This document shows, piece after piece, positions 1-9,867 of a DNA stretch of 64,000 bases. The stretch comes from Bolinopsis microptera (taxonomy: Eukaryota; Ctenophora; Tentaculata; Lobata; Bolinopsidae), in NCBI RefSeq assembly GCF_026151205.1, contig NC_087081.1, forward strand, positions 3,973,246 through 4,037,245, read 5' to 3'. Position numbers and translations under genes: made by a program. The stretch's first letter is position 1. Every line of letters starts with the position of its first letter. Under the pieces are notes generated by a model. That model did not search any database, was not told the origin of the DNA, and saw nothing but the letters and a program-made list of their open reading frames with translations.

Positions 1-360
1 TGTATGGTAGCCTACCAAGCAGTAAACGACCGGGGGTAGGATTTGGCCGGGGCCGGGGCCGGGAATGTCCAAATTTTGCCGGGGCCGGGAATTGGCCGTT
101 CTGGAATTTGGCCGGGGCCGGGCCGGGGCCGGGGCCGTGAATTTAATAAATCCACGGCCAAGTTACGGCCAGAGGTTACAAAAACAAAGGACTGCTCTTG
201 AAAGTTGGCACTCTGGACATCATCCTTTCAAAATTGAAAATCCATTTTAAGATTTATATGAAAGTTTTAGGCCGATTTCGATCAAAAATTCCCGGCCAAA
301 TTCCCGGCAAAAATTGAAAATCAGCCGGGGCCGGGAAGAAATAGCTCCCCCGGTGCCGGG
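1..360. repeat. GGCCGG-rich degenerate repeat
   Basis: Repeated GGCCGGGGCC and GGCCGGGAATT words on the plus strand turn into CCCGGC words near 290-380, so the stretch is partly self-complementary. The small reading frame inside it is a by-product of the repeat. No gene is visible. Confidence 0.6.
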
Positions 361-470
361 ATTTCACGGCGCCGGGAATCCCGGTTGATTACTGCTACCA
401 AGGCTGTCAAACAAGTTATGAAGCAGGAGATTTAAAATGGCGGGACACTGCATCCGACATCCTGAGCTAT

Positions 471-570
471 TGGGGGGGGGGGGGGGGGGGGGGGGGGGTC
501 CAACCCGATCATTTCCGATCATTCCGATCCCGATTTTGGCCTCATCAACCCTCATATCGGAAAAATCGGG
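471..570. repeat. poly-G run with adjoining repeat block
   Basis: A run of about 28 G is followed by GTCCAACCCGAT and by CGATTTTGGCCTCATCAACC. The second block recurs in the same orientation at about 18550-18590, next to a poly-C run and the complement of GTCCAACCCG. The two sites therefore look like copies of one dispersed repeat that has been rearranged. Confidence 0.6.
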
Positions 571-1160
571 AAAATTTAAATCTTCCCTCTGAGGTTTCTA
601 GGCGATATAGGTAGCTATTTCTGTACTTAAATATGACAAGAAATCGATTGGTGGTGGTCCCAGAACCCCAAAATGGTATCTTGTTCCAAACAAGAATCGT
701 TTCGTCCGAAAAAAACAACACACTGTCGTATCAACTCTTGTTTGACAGAAACATCCACCCCGGTCCACAATTGAAAGAGGTACGGTTGGTTATAACAATC
801 GTAACAAATAGCGAACGCTTTAGTAACTTTTGATTTAAATTGTCTCCACAATTTGTAACAGGCTATCTGCAGAAATGGGTAGCACGGTTAATGACCATGG
901 TCCTTTCTCAAACTTCCAATCCTCAGTTAGATACAAAGAATAGTCTACACAATTTTTGATAACATTAAAAGGGATGAAAATCACTTTATTTATCAAAATC
1001 TTTATTTATCATGTAACAACTTTTCCATAGTACTGGAGAGTAAAACTCTGTTAAACAAAAATATTCTCGAGCACATTTTGAGTCAGTAACAGTAACATGT
1101 CAATATGTTACAGACTCAAATGCGTTTAAAAACATTTTAGTAACAATAAATTGTGTTAAC
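571..1160. other. non-coding stretch, nothing recognised
   Basis: Ordinary AT-rich sequence. The overlapping short open frames on both strands at 627-851 have no recognisable domain or splice context. Confidence 0.5.
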
Positions 1161-1162
1161 TG

Positions 1163-4100
1163 ATGAGGAGGAGAAGGAGGACTGAGGAGGACAGAGGAGG
1201 AAGACTGAGGAGGACCAGGACGAGGACTAGGAGGATGAGGACGAGGACTAAGGACGAGGACTAGGAGGATGAGGACGAGGACTAAGGACGATGAGGATGA
1301 GGACGAGGACTAAGGACGAGGAGGAGGACGACTGAGGAGGAGGACTGATTAGGAGGAGGACTGATTAGGAGGAGAAGGAAGAGAAGAAGGAGGAGGAGGA
1401 TGAGGATGAGAACTGAGGAGGAGGAGGAGAAGGAGGAAGACTGAGGAGAAAGAGGAGGACCGAGGAGGACTGAGGAGGAGGAGGACTGAAGAGGAGAGGG
1501 AGGACTGAAGAAGAGGAGCAGGATTGTTGTGGAGGAAGACGAGAAGGAGGAGAAGGAGGAGGACGAGAGCGAGGACGAGGAGGAAGACTGAGGAGGAGGA
1601 CTGTTAAAAAGGAGAAGAACGAGGACTGAGGAGGAGGACTGAGGATGAGGAGTCGAGGAGGAAAAGGAGGACTGGGGGAGGACTAAGGACGAGGAGGACT
1701 GAGGAGGAGGACTGAGGATGAGGAGGAGGACTGAGGATGAGGAGAAGGAGGACTGGGGAGGACTGAGGAAGAGGAGAACTTGGGGAGAAGGATGAGGAGG
1801 AGGAGACTGACGAGGACGAAGAGGACTGAGGAGGAAGACTGAGGAGGATGAGGACGTGGACTAAGGACGAGGATTAGGAGGATGAGGACAAGGGCTAATG
1901 AAGAGGAGGAAGACGACTGAGGAGGAGGACTGATTAGGAGGAGAAGGAAGAGGAGAAGGAGGAGGAGGATGAGGAGGAGGACTGAGGAGGAGGAGGATAA
2001 GGAGGAGAATGAGGAGGAGGATGAGGAGGACTGAGGAGGACGAGGATAAGGAGGAGAATGAGGAGGAGGAGGAGGATGACTCAGGAGGAGGACTCAGGAG
2101 GTGGAGGAGGACGAGGAGGAGGACTCAGGAGGAAGACTGAAGAGGAGGATGAGGACTGATGAGGAGGAGGAGGACTAAGATGATGCGAGGACTAAGGACG
2201 AAGAGGACTGAGGAGGAGGACGAGAGCGAGGACGAGGAGGAGGACTGAGGAGGAGGACTGATCAGAAGGAGAAGGAGGAGGAGGAGGACTGAGGAGGAGG
2301 ACTGAGGATGAGGAGAAGGAGGACTGGGGCCGGGGAGGACTGAGGAAGAGGAGGACTTGGGAAGGACTGAGGAGGAGGAGGACTTGGGTAGGACTGAGGA
2401 GGAGGAGGAGGAGGAGGAGGATGAGGAGGAGGAGAAGGAGGACTGGGGGAGGACTGATGAGGAGGAGGACTGGGGGAGGAAGAGGACTTAGGAGTAGGGG
2501 GAGAAGGAGGAAAAGGAGGAGAAGGAGGAGAAGGAGGAGAAGGAGGAGGAGGACTGGGGACTGAGGAGGAGGAGGACTGAGGAGGAAGAAGATGAGAAAG
2601 AGGACTGAAGAGGATGAGGAGGGGGAGAAGGAGGACTGGGGGAGGACTGAGGAAGAGGAGGACTTGGGGAGAAGGATGAGGAGACTGATGAGGAGTAGGA
2701 GGACTGAGGAGGAAGACTGAGGAGGATGAGGACGAGGACTAAGGACGAGGACTAGGAGGATAAGGACAAGGGCTAATCTAGAGGAGGAAGACGACTGAGG
2801 AGGAGGACTGATTAGGAGGATAAGGAAGAGGAGAAGGAGGAGGAGGACTGATGAGGAGGAGGATAAGGAGGAGAATGAGGAGGAGGATGAGGAGGACTGA
2901 GGATAAGGAGGAGAATGAGGAGGAGGAGGAAGACTCAGGAGGAGGACTCAGGAGGTGGAGGAGGATGAGGAGGAGGACTTAGGAGGAGGACTGAAGAGGA
3001 TCAGGAGGAGGAGGACTGATGAGGAGGAGGAGGAGGACTCCAGAGGAGGAGGACTCAGGAGGAGGAGGAGGAGGAGGAGGACTGAGGACGGGGAGAAGGA
3101 GGAGGAGGAGGACTAAGAGGACGCGAGGACTAAGGACGAGGAGGACTGAGGAGGAGGACGAAAGCGGAGGAGGAGGACTGAAGAGGAGGACTGAGGATGA
3201 GGAGAAGGAGAAGGAGGACTGGGGGAGGACTGAGGAAGAGGAGGACTTGGGGAGGACTGAGGAGGAGGAGGAGGAGAAGGAGGACTGGGAAGGACTGAGG
3301 AAGAGGAGGACTTGGGGAGGACTGAGGAGGAGGAGGACTGGGGGAGGACTGACGAGGAGGAGGACTTAGGAGTAGGAGGAGAAGGAGGAAAAGGAGGAAA
3401 AGGAGGAGAAGGAGGAGAAGGAGGAGGACTGAGGAGGAGGAGGAGGATGAGGACTAAGGAGGAGGATGAGGAGGAGGCTGAGGAGGAGGAGGACTGATGA
3501 GAAGAAGAAGGAGGAGGAGGACTGAGGAGGAAGACTGAGGAAGAGAAGGAGGAGGACTTAGGAGTAGGAGAAGGAGGAGGAGGAGGACTGAGGAGGACTG
3601 AGGAGGAGGAGGACTGACGATGAGGAGAAGGACTGAGGAGGAGGAGAAGGACTGACGAGGAGGACTGACGAGGAGGATGAGGACTAAGGAGGAGGATGAG
3701 GAGGAGGAGGATGAGGAGGAGGAGGACTGATGAGAAGGAGAAGGAGGCGGAGGACTGAGGAGGAAGACTGAGGAGGAAGACTGAGGAGAAGAAGGAGGAG
3801 GACTTAGGAGTAGGAGAAGGAGGAGGAGGACTGAGGAGGAGGATGAGGAGACTGAGGAGGAGGAGGAGGACTGTTGAGGAGGATGATGAAGATGAGGACT
3901 GATGAGGAATACTGAGGAGGACGAGGACGAGGACTAAGGACGAGGAGGAGGAGGACGACTGAGGAGGAGGAATGATTAGGAGGAGAAGAAAGAGGAGAAG
4001 GAGGAGGAGGAGGAGGATCAGGAGGAGGAGAAGGAGGAGGATGAGGAGGAGGACTGGGGGAGGACTAAGGAGGAGGATAAGGAGGACGAGGACTAAGGAC

Positions 4101-4590
4101 GAGGATGAGGACGAGGACGATCATGAGGAGGACAGAGGATGAGGACTGATGAGGAGGAGAAGGAGGAGGAGGATGAGGAGGAGGAGAAGGAGAAGGAGGA
4201 CTGGGGGAGGACTGAGGAGGAAGAGGAGGATGACTGAGGAGGAGGATCAGGATCAGGAGGAGGACTCAGGAGGTGGAGGAGGATGAGGAGGAGGACTCAG
4301 GAGGAGGAGGACGACTATGAGGAGGACTGAGGAGGACGGATGGGGAGGAGAAGGAGGATCAGGAGGAGGATGAGGAGGAGAAATGAGGATGAGGAGGAGG
4401 AGAACTGAGAAGGAGAAGGAGAAGGAGGAGGACTGGGAGTAGGACTGAGGAGGAGAAGGGGATAGAGGAGGAGGGTGAGGAGGACTGAGGAGAAGGAGGA
4501 GGACGAGGACGAGGAGTCAGGAAGAGGACTGAAGAGGACTGAGGAGGAGAATGACTCAGGAGGAGGAAGACTTAAGAGGAGGAGGAGGAG
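1163..4590. repeat. 3.4-kb polypurine GGA/GAGGACT satellite
   Basis: More than 3 kb of plus strand consists almost wholly of G and A, built from GGAGGA and GAGGACTGA words with sparse C and T. Larger units of several hundred bases recur: the words around 1860-2100 return near 2720-2960. The reading frames inside, rich in Arg/Glu/Gly on one strand and Ser/Leu on the other, are translation of the repeat and not genes. The strand asymmetry is extreme, and such DNA is known to form triplexes and R-loops. Confidence 0.9.
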
Positions 4591-5340
4591 GACATCTAAA
4601 TGTTTTGTCTGTTTTTGTCCGTTTTTGTCCGCCCTACTTTTTGTCCGTTTTGAAAATACAGGGTACCGAACTGACACAAAACATGATCCCCCAGCCAAGC
4701 ATGTGTTACGATACAAATGTACTTGACTATACATTTAAGGTGCAGTGTACTAGTGATTTTATGGTATGTTTAAAGACCGGACCACAAAATATAACCCGGT
4801 ACCTAGTGTTGTACTAATACATAATAACAAGTAACAGGGATAAAATTAATGAGCAGAAACAATCGATCTCACGTCAAGAGGCCAAAGCACTCGGGTCTGG
4901 GAGTACATGACAACTCCAACTAGTAGTGAGCATACTAGCCCCTGTAGTGCAAAAACACATAAAACATACTATTGGAATGTCCAATTGGTTTGTTTTCTCA
5001 TAACAATATCTATATTATAATTTAAACTTGACGAAATTTCCCCGGCAACGGGGACAGAAGAAAAAACACCGAAAATCGACCTCAAAATGACCTTCTGGTG
5101 AAATCAAACCCAGCTCGCAAATGGAGTTGAAACCTCGCCATTTTTAGCAGGGTTGTAGAAAAAGGATAGGAATAGGCTATAGCATTCTTAGAATTTTGAT
5201 TTAGGCTTTAGATTTTTTATAATTAACGTCGGAAGTGAGGTAAAATAACCGTTAGAATAATGTCGTTATTTTAGCAAAGGTTTACTGCGGTGTTGCGTAG
5301 CAACGTTAAAATGCACGTGCGCGAGCAAAAACATCTTAAC
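4591..5340. other. intergenic, nothing recognised
   Basis: Unique-looking AT-rich sequence after the polypurine satellite. I see no domain-bearing frame or RNA gene. Confidence 0.45.
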
Positions 5341-5615
5341 TACGCGCGTTGTTATGCTGTATGCTACGTCATAATTTCAAAACTAGCTCACATTTACGCT
5401 CACGCTATGACTTATATTCATAACTTTGGTTGTGATTGGTATTTTTTGATGCGGTAAAAAGTATCGTTTTGGGAATCCGAATACTAACAACGCTGTCGCC
5501 ATTGTTAGATAAATTCCATTATGTCTACAGTATAACAGAGCTATATGATGAAGAGAAATTAAAACATAACTGATTTTTAAAATTTCCTCGAACAAAGCTT
5601 TCGACTAGCGGTTTT
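5341..5615 (+). repeat. dispersed repeat, copy 1 of 2
   Basis: The stretch from GCGCGTTGTTATGCTGTATG to CTTTCGACTAGCGG recurs at 18232-18441 in the same orientation with high identity. The second copy lacks about 70 internal bases (those around 5470-5540 here). The two copies lie on either side of the nested LINE cluster. Confidence 0.7.
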
Positions 5616-5823
5616 CTTCGCTAGAGCTACACACAATGCTGACATTACGCCGCGCACACACCATTAACAAAAATATTGTTGTTTTCTGATTACGCAAATA
5701 ACTTTGCGCAGTTAAACATCACGTGCCATTTTAATTGCCTGGCAATAATTCAATTGACTGTCATTCTCGATTGAAATATCTTCCAACGATTAACATATTT
5801 TACTCATCTGTTGTTGTTTTTCA

Positions 5824-6365
5824 ATGCCCTTTCGTGGATCTAGACCTGCTAAACGGAGATCTCTGCACAATCGATTTGCTGTGACAGTTAAAGATATTAA
5901 AAAGTTCAGACACCGTGACTCATCGTAAGAACCTACATATATTTAACTTTAAACGTCGTTACATTACCATTCTTGCTTTATAAATATCATCTAAAATTTG
6001 TTGTATCTTTATCTATCCACTTTAACATTAACTTTTAGTTTCACTTTCAGTACCGATGAATCGATCCTTACAGATCAAGATTCCCTGAATCTCACTCAAC
6101 TTTCGCGGTGCCTTAACGTACCATTAATCTCTGCTAATCTAGACGAACATCCATCAAATTCTACCAGGTATTCGATTAACCCCCAAAATATGCGTTCCAC
6201 CAGGATGGTGAGACTGTACAACAGTCATTGGTAATAGTCTCCACCATCCTTGAGACTTTAGAAAATTACGACGATTTCAAAAAAGACAACGAAGATTTTA
6301 TCAAGATTTATCTTAATGAACCTGATTTTAGCGGGAAGGGTAATAGAAGGAGTAAGCAGAAGTGA
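5824..6365 (+). CDS. doubtful small spliced gene
   Basis: An ATG at 5824 opens a basic frame (MPFRGSRPAKRRS) that runs to a plausible donor, TCATC/gtaaga, near 5925. A pyrimidine-rich acceptor (ttagtttcactttcag) follows near 6050, and the frame continues in phase with TDESILTDQDSLNLTQLS. A further open stretch, DGETVQQSLVIV to NRRSKQK, ends at a TGA at 6363-6365. It is joined only if a second intron runs from about 6118 to 6204. AT-rich sequence typical of a 3' UTR follows. I recognise no family. It could be a decayed gene or chance. Confidence 0.25.
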
Positions 6366-6797
6366 TTTTATTTATTATTTATGATTTTATTATTTTATTA
6401 TGTCATTCTGTTCTTTATCTTTTATCTTTTATCTTTTATCTCTTATCTTTTATCTTCTGTCATTGTATATTTCGTGTAATGATTATATTTTGATTGCGTT
6501 TCATTTTTTTATGTGATTTGATTTATTTATTTACAATTTACATTTATATTTTGTTCGTAAGGTTTCCCTATTTACAGAACTTGCATCATACTATCATACA
6601 TCCATATCTCTCTCTATGATCAGAAAAGTCCGTCACATTTCATTTAATCCAACCGGTACAGTGACTTCTTCCTATCTATTTATTTTTATAACAATCAATT
6701 TTTATATAATATTTTTATTTTATTTATTTTATTTTATAATTCTAACGTTTTTCCAAGTTTTAAACTATTTTCACATCTACAATTAAATACATTTATT
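6366..6797. other. AT-rich non-coding, TTTTATC simple repeat
   Basis: Contains a short TCTTTTATC tandem repeat at about 6413-6460. No gene is seen up to the LINE boundary. Confidence 0.5.
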
Positions 6798-6947
6798 GAG
6801 GTATGACCAAAATGACCAACATGACAAAAATGTAATGTAATTGGAGGTATCAAATCTATTCAATCAACTTCAATCAACTTCAATCGACTTCAATCAATCT
6901 TTTTATCTACAACCAAACAACCTAACCAACTCAACCAACTCAACATC

Positions 6948-8684
6948 ATGAACGATTCATTGGAAACATTTTTCGGCAAATTATTGATGGAATGTGATAC
7001 AAAATGTAAAAACTGTTCAGATCTTGAAACTCGCGTGAAGTTTCTGGAGCGTAAAGTGTTCATTTTAGAGGAGATTGTTCAAACCTCACAAACAATAGCA
7101 GAGATTAATGAAACTATTTCGCCTCAAAGTGGAAACCAATCAATTGCTCAATACAAGTGTTTCGATGTATCAGTGCAAACGGACTCCAGCAACAATAACA
7201 TTCAGTATGACAATGAATGTGAGGTACCAGAATCATTTTTGTTGATTGATGATGATGGCTATGTAGAAGCACCTCTATCAATTATTTCTAACAACATAGA
7301 CATTTCAACCAGCGAGATTACAGACACTGGCTCAGTTATTCCAAGAAGTGGTGAATATTATGCAGGATTAGATTTAACACCTGTGTCAAGTTCAGACCTT
7401 ACTACAGACTATGAAATCCCTGATATCGCCATCACACCTGTTGAACTTATTGAACAGGCACCATTCAGCAAATTTTCTGTTGAAATCTTATTTGAGGAAT
7501 TAAAGTTCAGCCACCACTTCCATAACAGGAAATCAGTCTACTTTGGGAAACATCCTTACGTGTACAGTGGAGGAATGCATGACCCAAAGAAGATCCCCCA
7601 GGGATCTTACATGGCAAGTATATGTTCCTTTCTAGATGAGCTATTCCCAGAATACAACTACAACAGTGTTCTGGTCAATCTCTATGAATCTGGAGAGGAA
7701 CATATGCCTGCTCATAGTGACAATGAAGAATTTATTGAAGAAGATTCGTACATTGTAACAGTGTCCCTTGGTGCTTCCAGGATGATGCAGTTGACTGAAA
7801 TCAAAACAGGACAAGTGGTGACTTCCCTAATTTTAGAACATGGAGATGTATGTCTTATGTCCAAAAAGTCCCAACATCAATTCAACCATGAACTATGTCC
7901 CGATCCACTATGCACAGACAAAAGGATCAGTTTAACTTTTAGACTTATCAAACCAGTTGTCTGCAGTCAACCAAGAAAATCACCTTCTACAGCTAGTGGA
8001 TATGTACCCTACAACGAAAGTGAATTTGAAGTCCACCATTCCAGAGTTCAGAGTTCAGCCAAGTCAACTGCAGCGCCTCCTTCACCTGAACAGATCCCAA
8101 GTGACCTGCCAATTGATACCATCTACATCAGCAGCAGTATGTTCAGGGACCTCAACGGAACTCTACTAAGTTCGAGGAAGCAGAAAGCTAAGGTGTTCTT
8201 CTACCCTGGAGCGAACTCTGCTCAAATGCTAAATAGGCTGTTACATGATGAGGAGTTCAAAAAACTGGACAAAAAGGATGTAAAGCGTGTTTTCATACTA
8301 ACAGGCACAAACTACGTAGATTCTGTCTGTAACAATTATATTTCTATGAAAAATGCAACAGAAGGAATTGATCAAATACTTAGTATACTTTGGGGAATGT
8401 TTATTGGAGCAAGAATTTCAGTTATAAATATTTTACCTAGGAACAGTTATAACAAAAATGAAGTTATCAACGAATTAAATAGGTTTATTTCTAACACCTG
8501 CTCTAGCCATGGGTTAAATTATATAGATTTAGAACGTACCAATAGACTATTTACCAGCCGAGTTACTGGAGTAAGGAAACAGGTATTTTTCAAAAAGGGA
8601 ATAGATAATGTTCACCTTAATATCAAGGGAATCGCCAGGTTGGCGAAACATTTAAAATATTTATCCCACAATGAGCAAACTTAG
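6948..8684 (+). CDS. LINE ORF1: Cys/coiled-coil, AlkB-like dioxygenase, SGNH hydrolase
   Basis: 578 residues. Residues 16-23 form a C-x3-C-x2-C cluster, followed by a probable coiled coil at about 25-55. Residues about 175-335 are an AlkB-like 2-oxoglutarate/Fe(II) dioxygenase. H256-S-D258 and H310 are the iron ligands, and R326 and R332 (RISLTFR) are the 2-oxoglutarate-binding pair. Their spacing matches bacterial AlkB closely, and NLYESGEEHMPAHSD is typical of the family. Residues about 388-570 are an SGNH hydrolase: the GDS block is changed to SSS with S397 kept, followed by G453-T-N455 and the D553-N-V-H556 block. AlkB enzymes remove alkyl groups from DNA or RNA; SGNH domains occur in ORF1 of CR1-type LINEs. 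The fusion suggests an ORF1 that binds or repairs the element RNA, which is inference. The ATG at 6948 is the only sensible start. Confidence 0.88.
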   Translation: MNDSLETFFGKLLMECDTKCKNCSDLETRVKFLERKVFILEEIVQTSQTIAEINETISPQSGNQSIAQYKCFDVSVQTDSSNNNIQYDNECEVPESFLLIDDDGYVEAPLSIISNNIDISTSEITDTGSVIPRSGEYYAGLDLTPVSSSDLTTDYEIPDIAITPVELIEQAPFSKFSVEILFEELKFSHHFHNRKSVYFGKHPYVYSGGMHDPKKIPQGSYMASICSFLDELFPEYNYNSVLVNLYESGEEHMPAHSDNEEFIEEDSYIVTVSLGASRMMQLTEIKTGQVVTSLILEHGDVCLMSKKSQHQFNHELCPDPLCTDKRISLTFRLIKPVVCSQPRKSPSTASGYVPYNESEFEVHHSRVQSSAKSTAAPPSPEQIPSDLPIDTIYISSSMFRDLNGTLLSSRKQKAKVFFYPGANSAQMLNRLLHDEEFKKLDKKDVKRVFILTGTNYVDSVCNNYISMKNATEGIDQILSILWGMFIGARISVINILPRNSYNKNEVINELNRFISNTCSSHGLNYIDLERTNRLFTSRVTGVRKQVFFKKGIDNVHLNIKGIARLAKHLKYLSHNEQT

Positions 8685-8860
8685 TCTCTCCATTCAGATT
8701 GTAGAAAGTTCTGTAGTTAAATGAGTATTTGATACTTTTATCAAAGAATCACATTTTAAATTATTAAGTCACAAATAAATCAGCATGACATAAAACTAAA
8801 TGTCATGAATTTTATTTAAATTGCTTGAAGAAGAAACGTATAGATTTGTCCTCCTTTTAA

Positions 8861-9418
8861 CTTTATTATTACCACATTCGTACCTCAATAAACGATAATC
8901 TCTCTCTTGGTCTATGTAATATACAGGGTGGCCTGACTAATCTGGCAAAAACTCTCGAACTACAGGAGCTAATATTTCGCGAAAAGCTTGACATAATTGG
9001 AATTAATGAGACAAACCTTAAATCTGATATAGACACTAGTACACTTAACTTCCCCTTAAACTTTGATTTTATAAGGTGTGATAGACCTAACGATAGAGGA
9101 AGAGGAGGGTGTGGTATATTGATCAACCAAAATGTAAACCACAAATTACTCAATTTAGATATAACTTACTCTGATATTTCTAAAATCGAAGCTATATGGA
9201 TACAACTCAAGGATGCCAATCTTTACATTTGCTGCTTCTACAGATCACAAAACTTTTGTCACCTAGATACTTTCCTTGATTATATGACTGAATGTATGAT
9301 GAAACTTCAAGGTAAGAAAGTAATATGGATTGGCGATGTTAATGTTAACCAAAACTCTTTATCTGATCTAGATTATAAAAAGTTAGATATAACAATGAAG
9401 CTCTTTGGAATGATACAG
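8861..9418 (+). pseudogene. outer LINE ORF2, 5' fragment (endonuclease)
   Basis: The frame opens after a TAA at 8858-8860 and has no in-frame ATG before the TTG at 9119. It encodes the first half of an APE-type endonuclease: NIQGGLTNLAKTLELQEL, then GINETN with the catalytic Glu, GRGGCGILI, and WIGDVNVNQ with the Asp/Asn pair. The frame is cut at 9418, in the codons for GMIQ, by the inverted copy. The missing remainder lies at 14956-17394. The identical upstream frame is present in the inner copy, so the lack of an ATG is not a local defect. Confidence 0.85.
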
Positions 9419-9867
9419 AATTAGAATTAGAATTAGAATCAAATTTACACAGCAATACAATAAGAATAAAAATAATTTAAGAAGCTTCAATCTGCTGTGC
9501 AGGACATTCAAGTCAGTCGAAAACTGTTAGCAGAACACCCTTCTAGGGACATAAGGATATAGTTTGTAAAACATAATGAGTAATAATTAATGAGTGATAA
9601 AATAAGATATGATTTAACAGTGAACTGTGGGCATGAAGGTAACAATTAAGATTACATAGATGCCCACTTTGGGATAACGTTAGTAATGTTATTTACAGTT
9701 ATATACAGAGAAGTATAGAACAATAATAGATTGGCAATGATAAAAAATGGGAACGAATAAAGGAGATGTTTAAAGTTCTATACTTCTGGAAATACCTAGG
9801 TCATATATAACACAGGGGGCCTTTCCACCCGACAAAAACTCCAGCCCCATAAAATTTGTTTCAGTTG

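Noticed and set aside
3019-3497. Open frames rich in Arg/Glu/Gly inside the polypurine satellite
   Set aside because: They follow from the GGA/GAG repeat having few stop codons in any frame; there is no domain, start context or splice signal.
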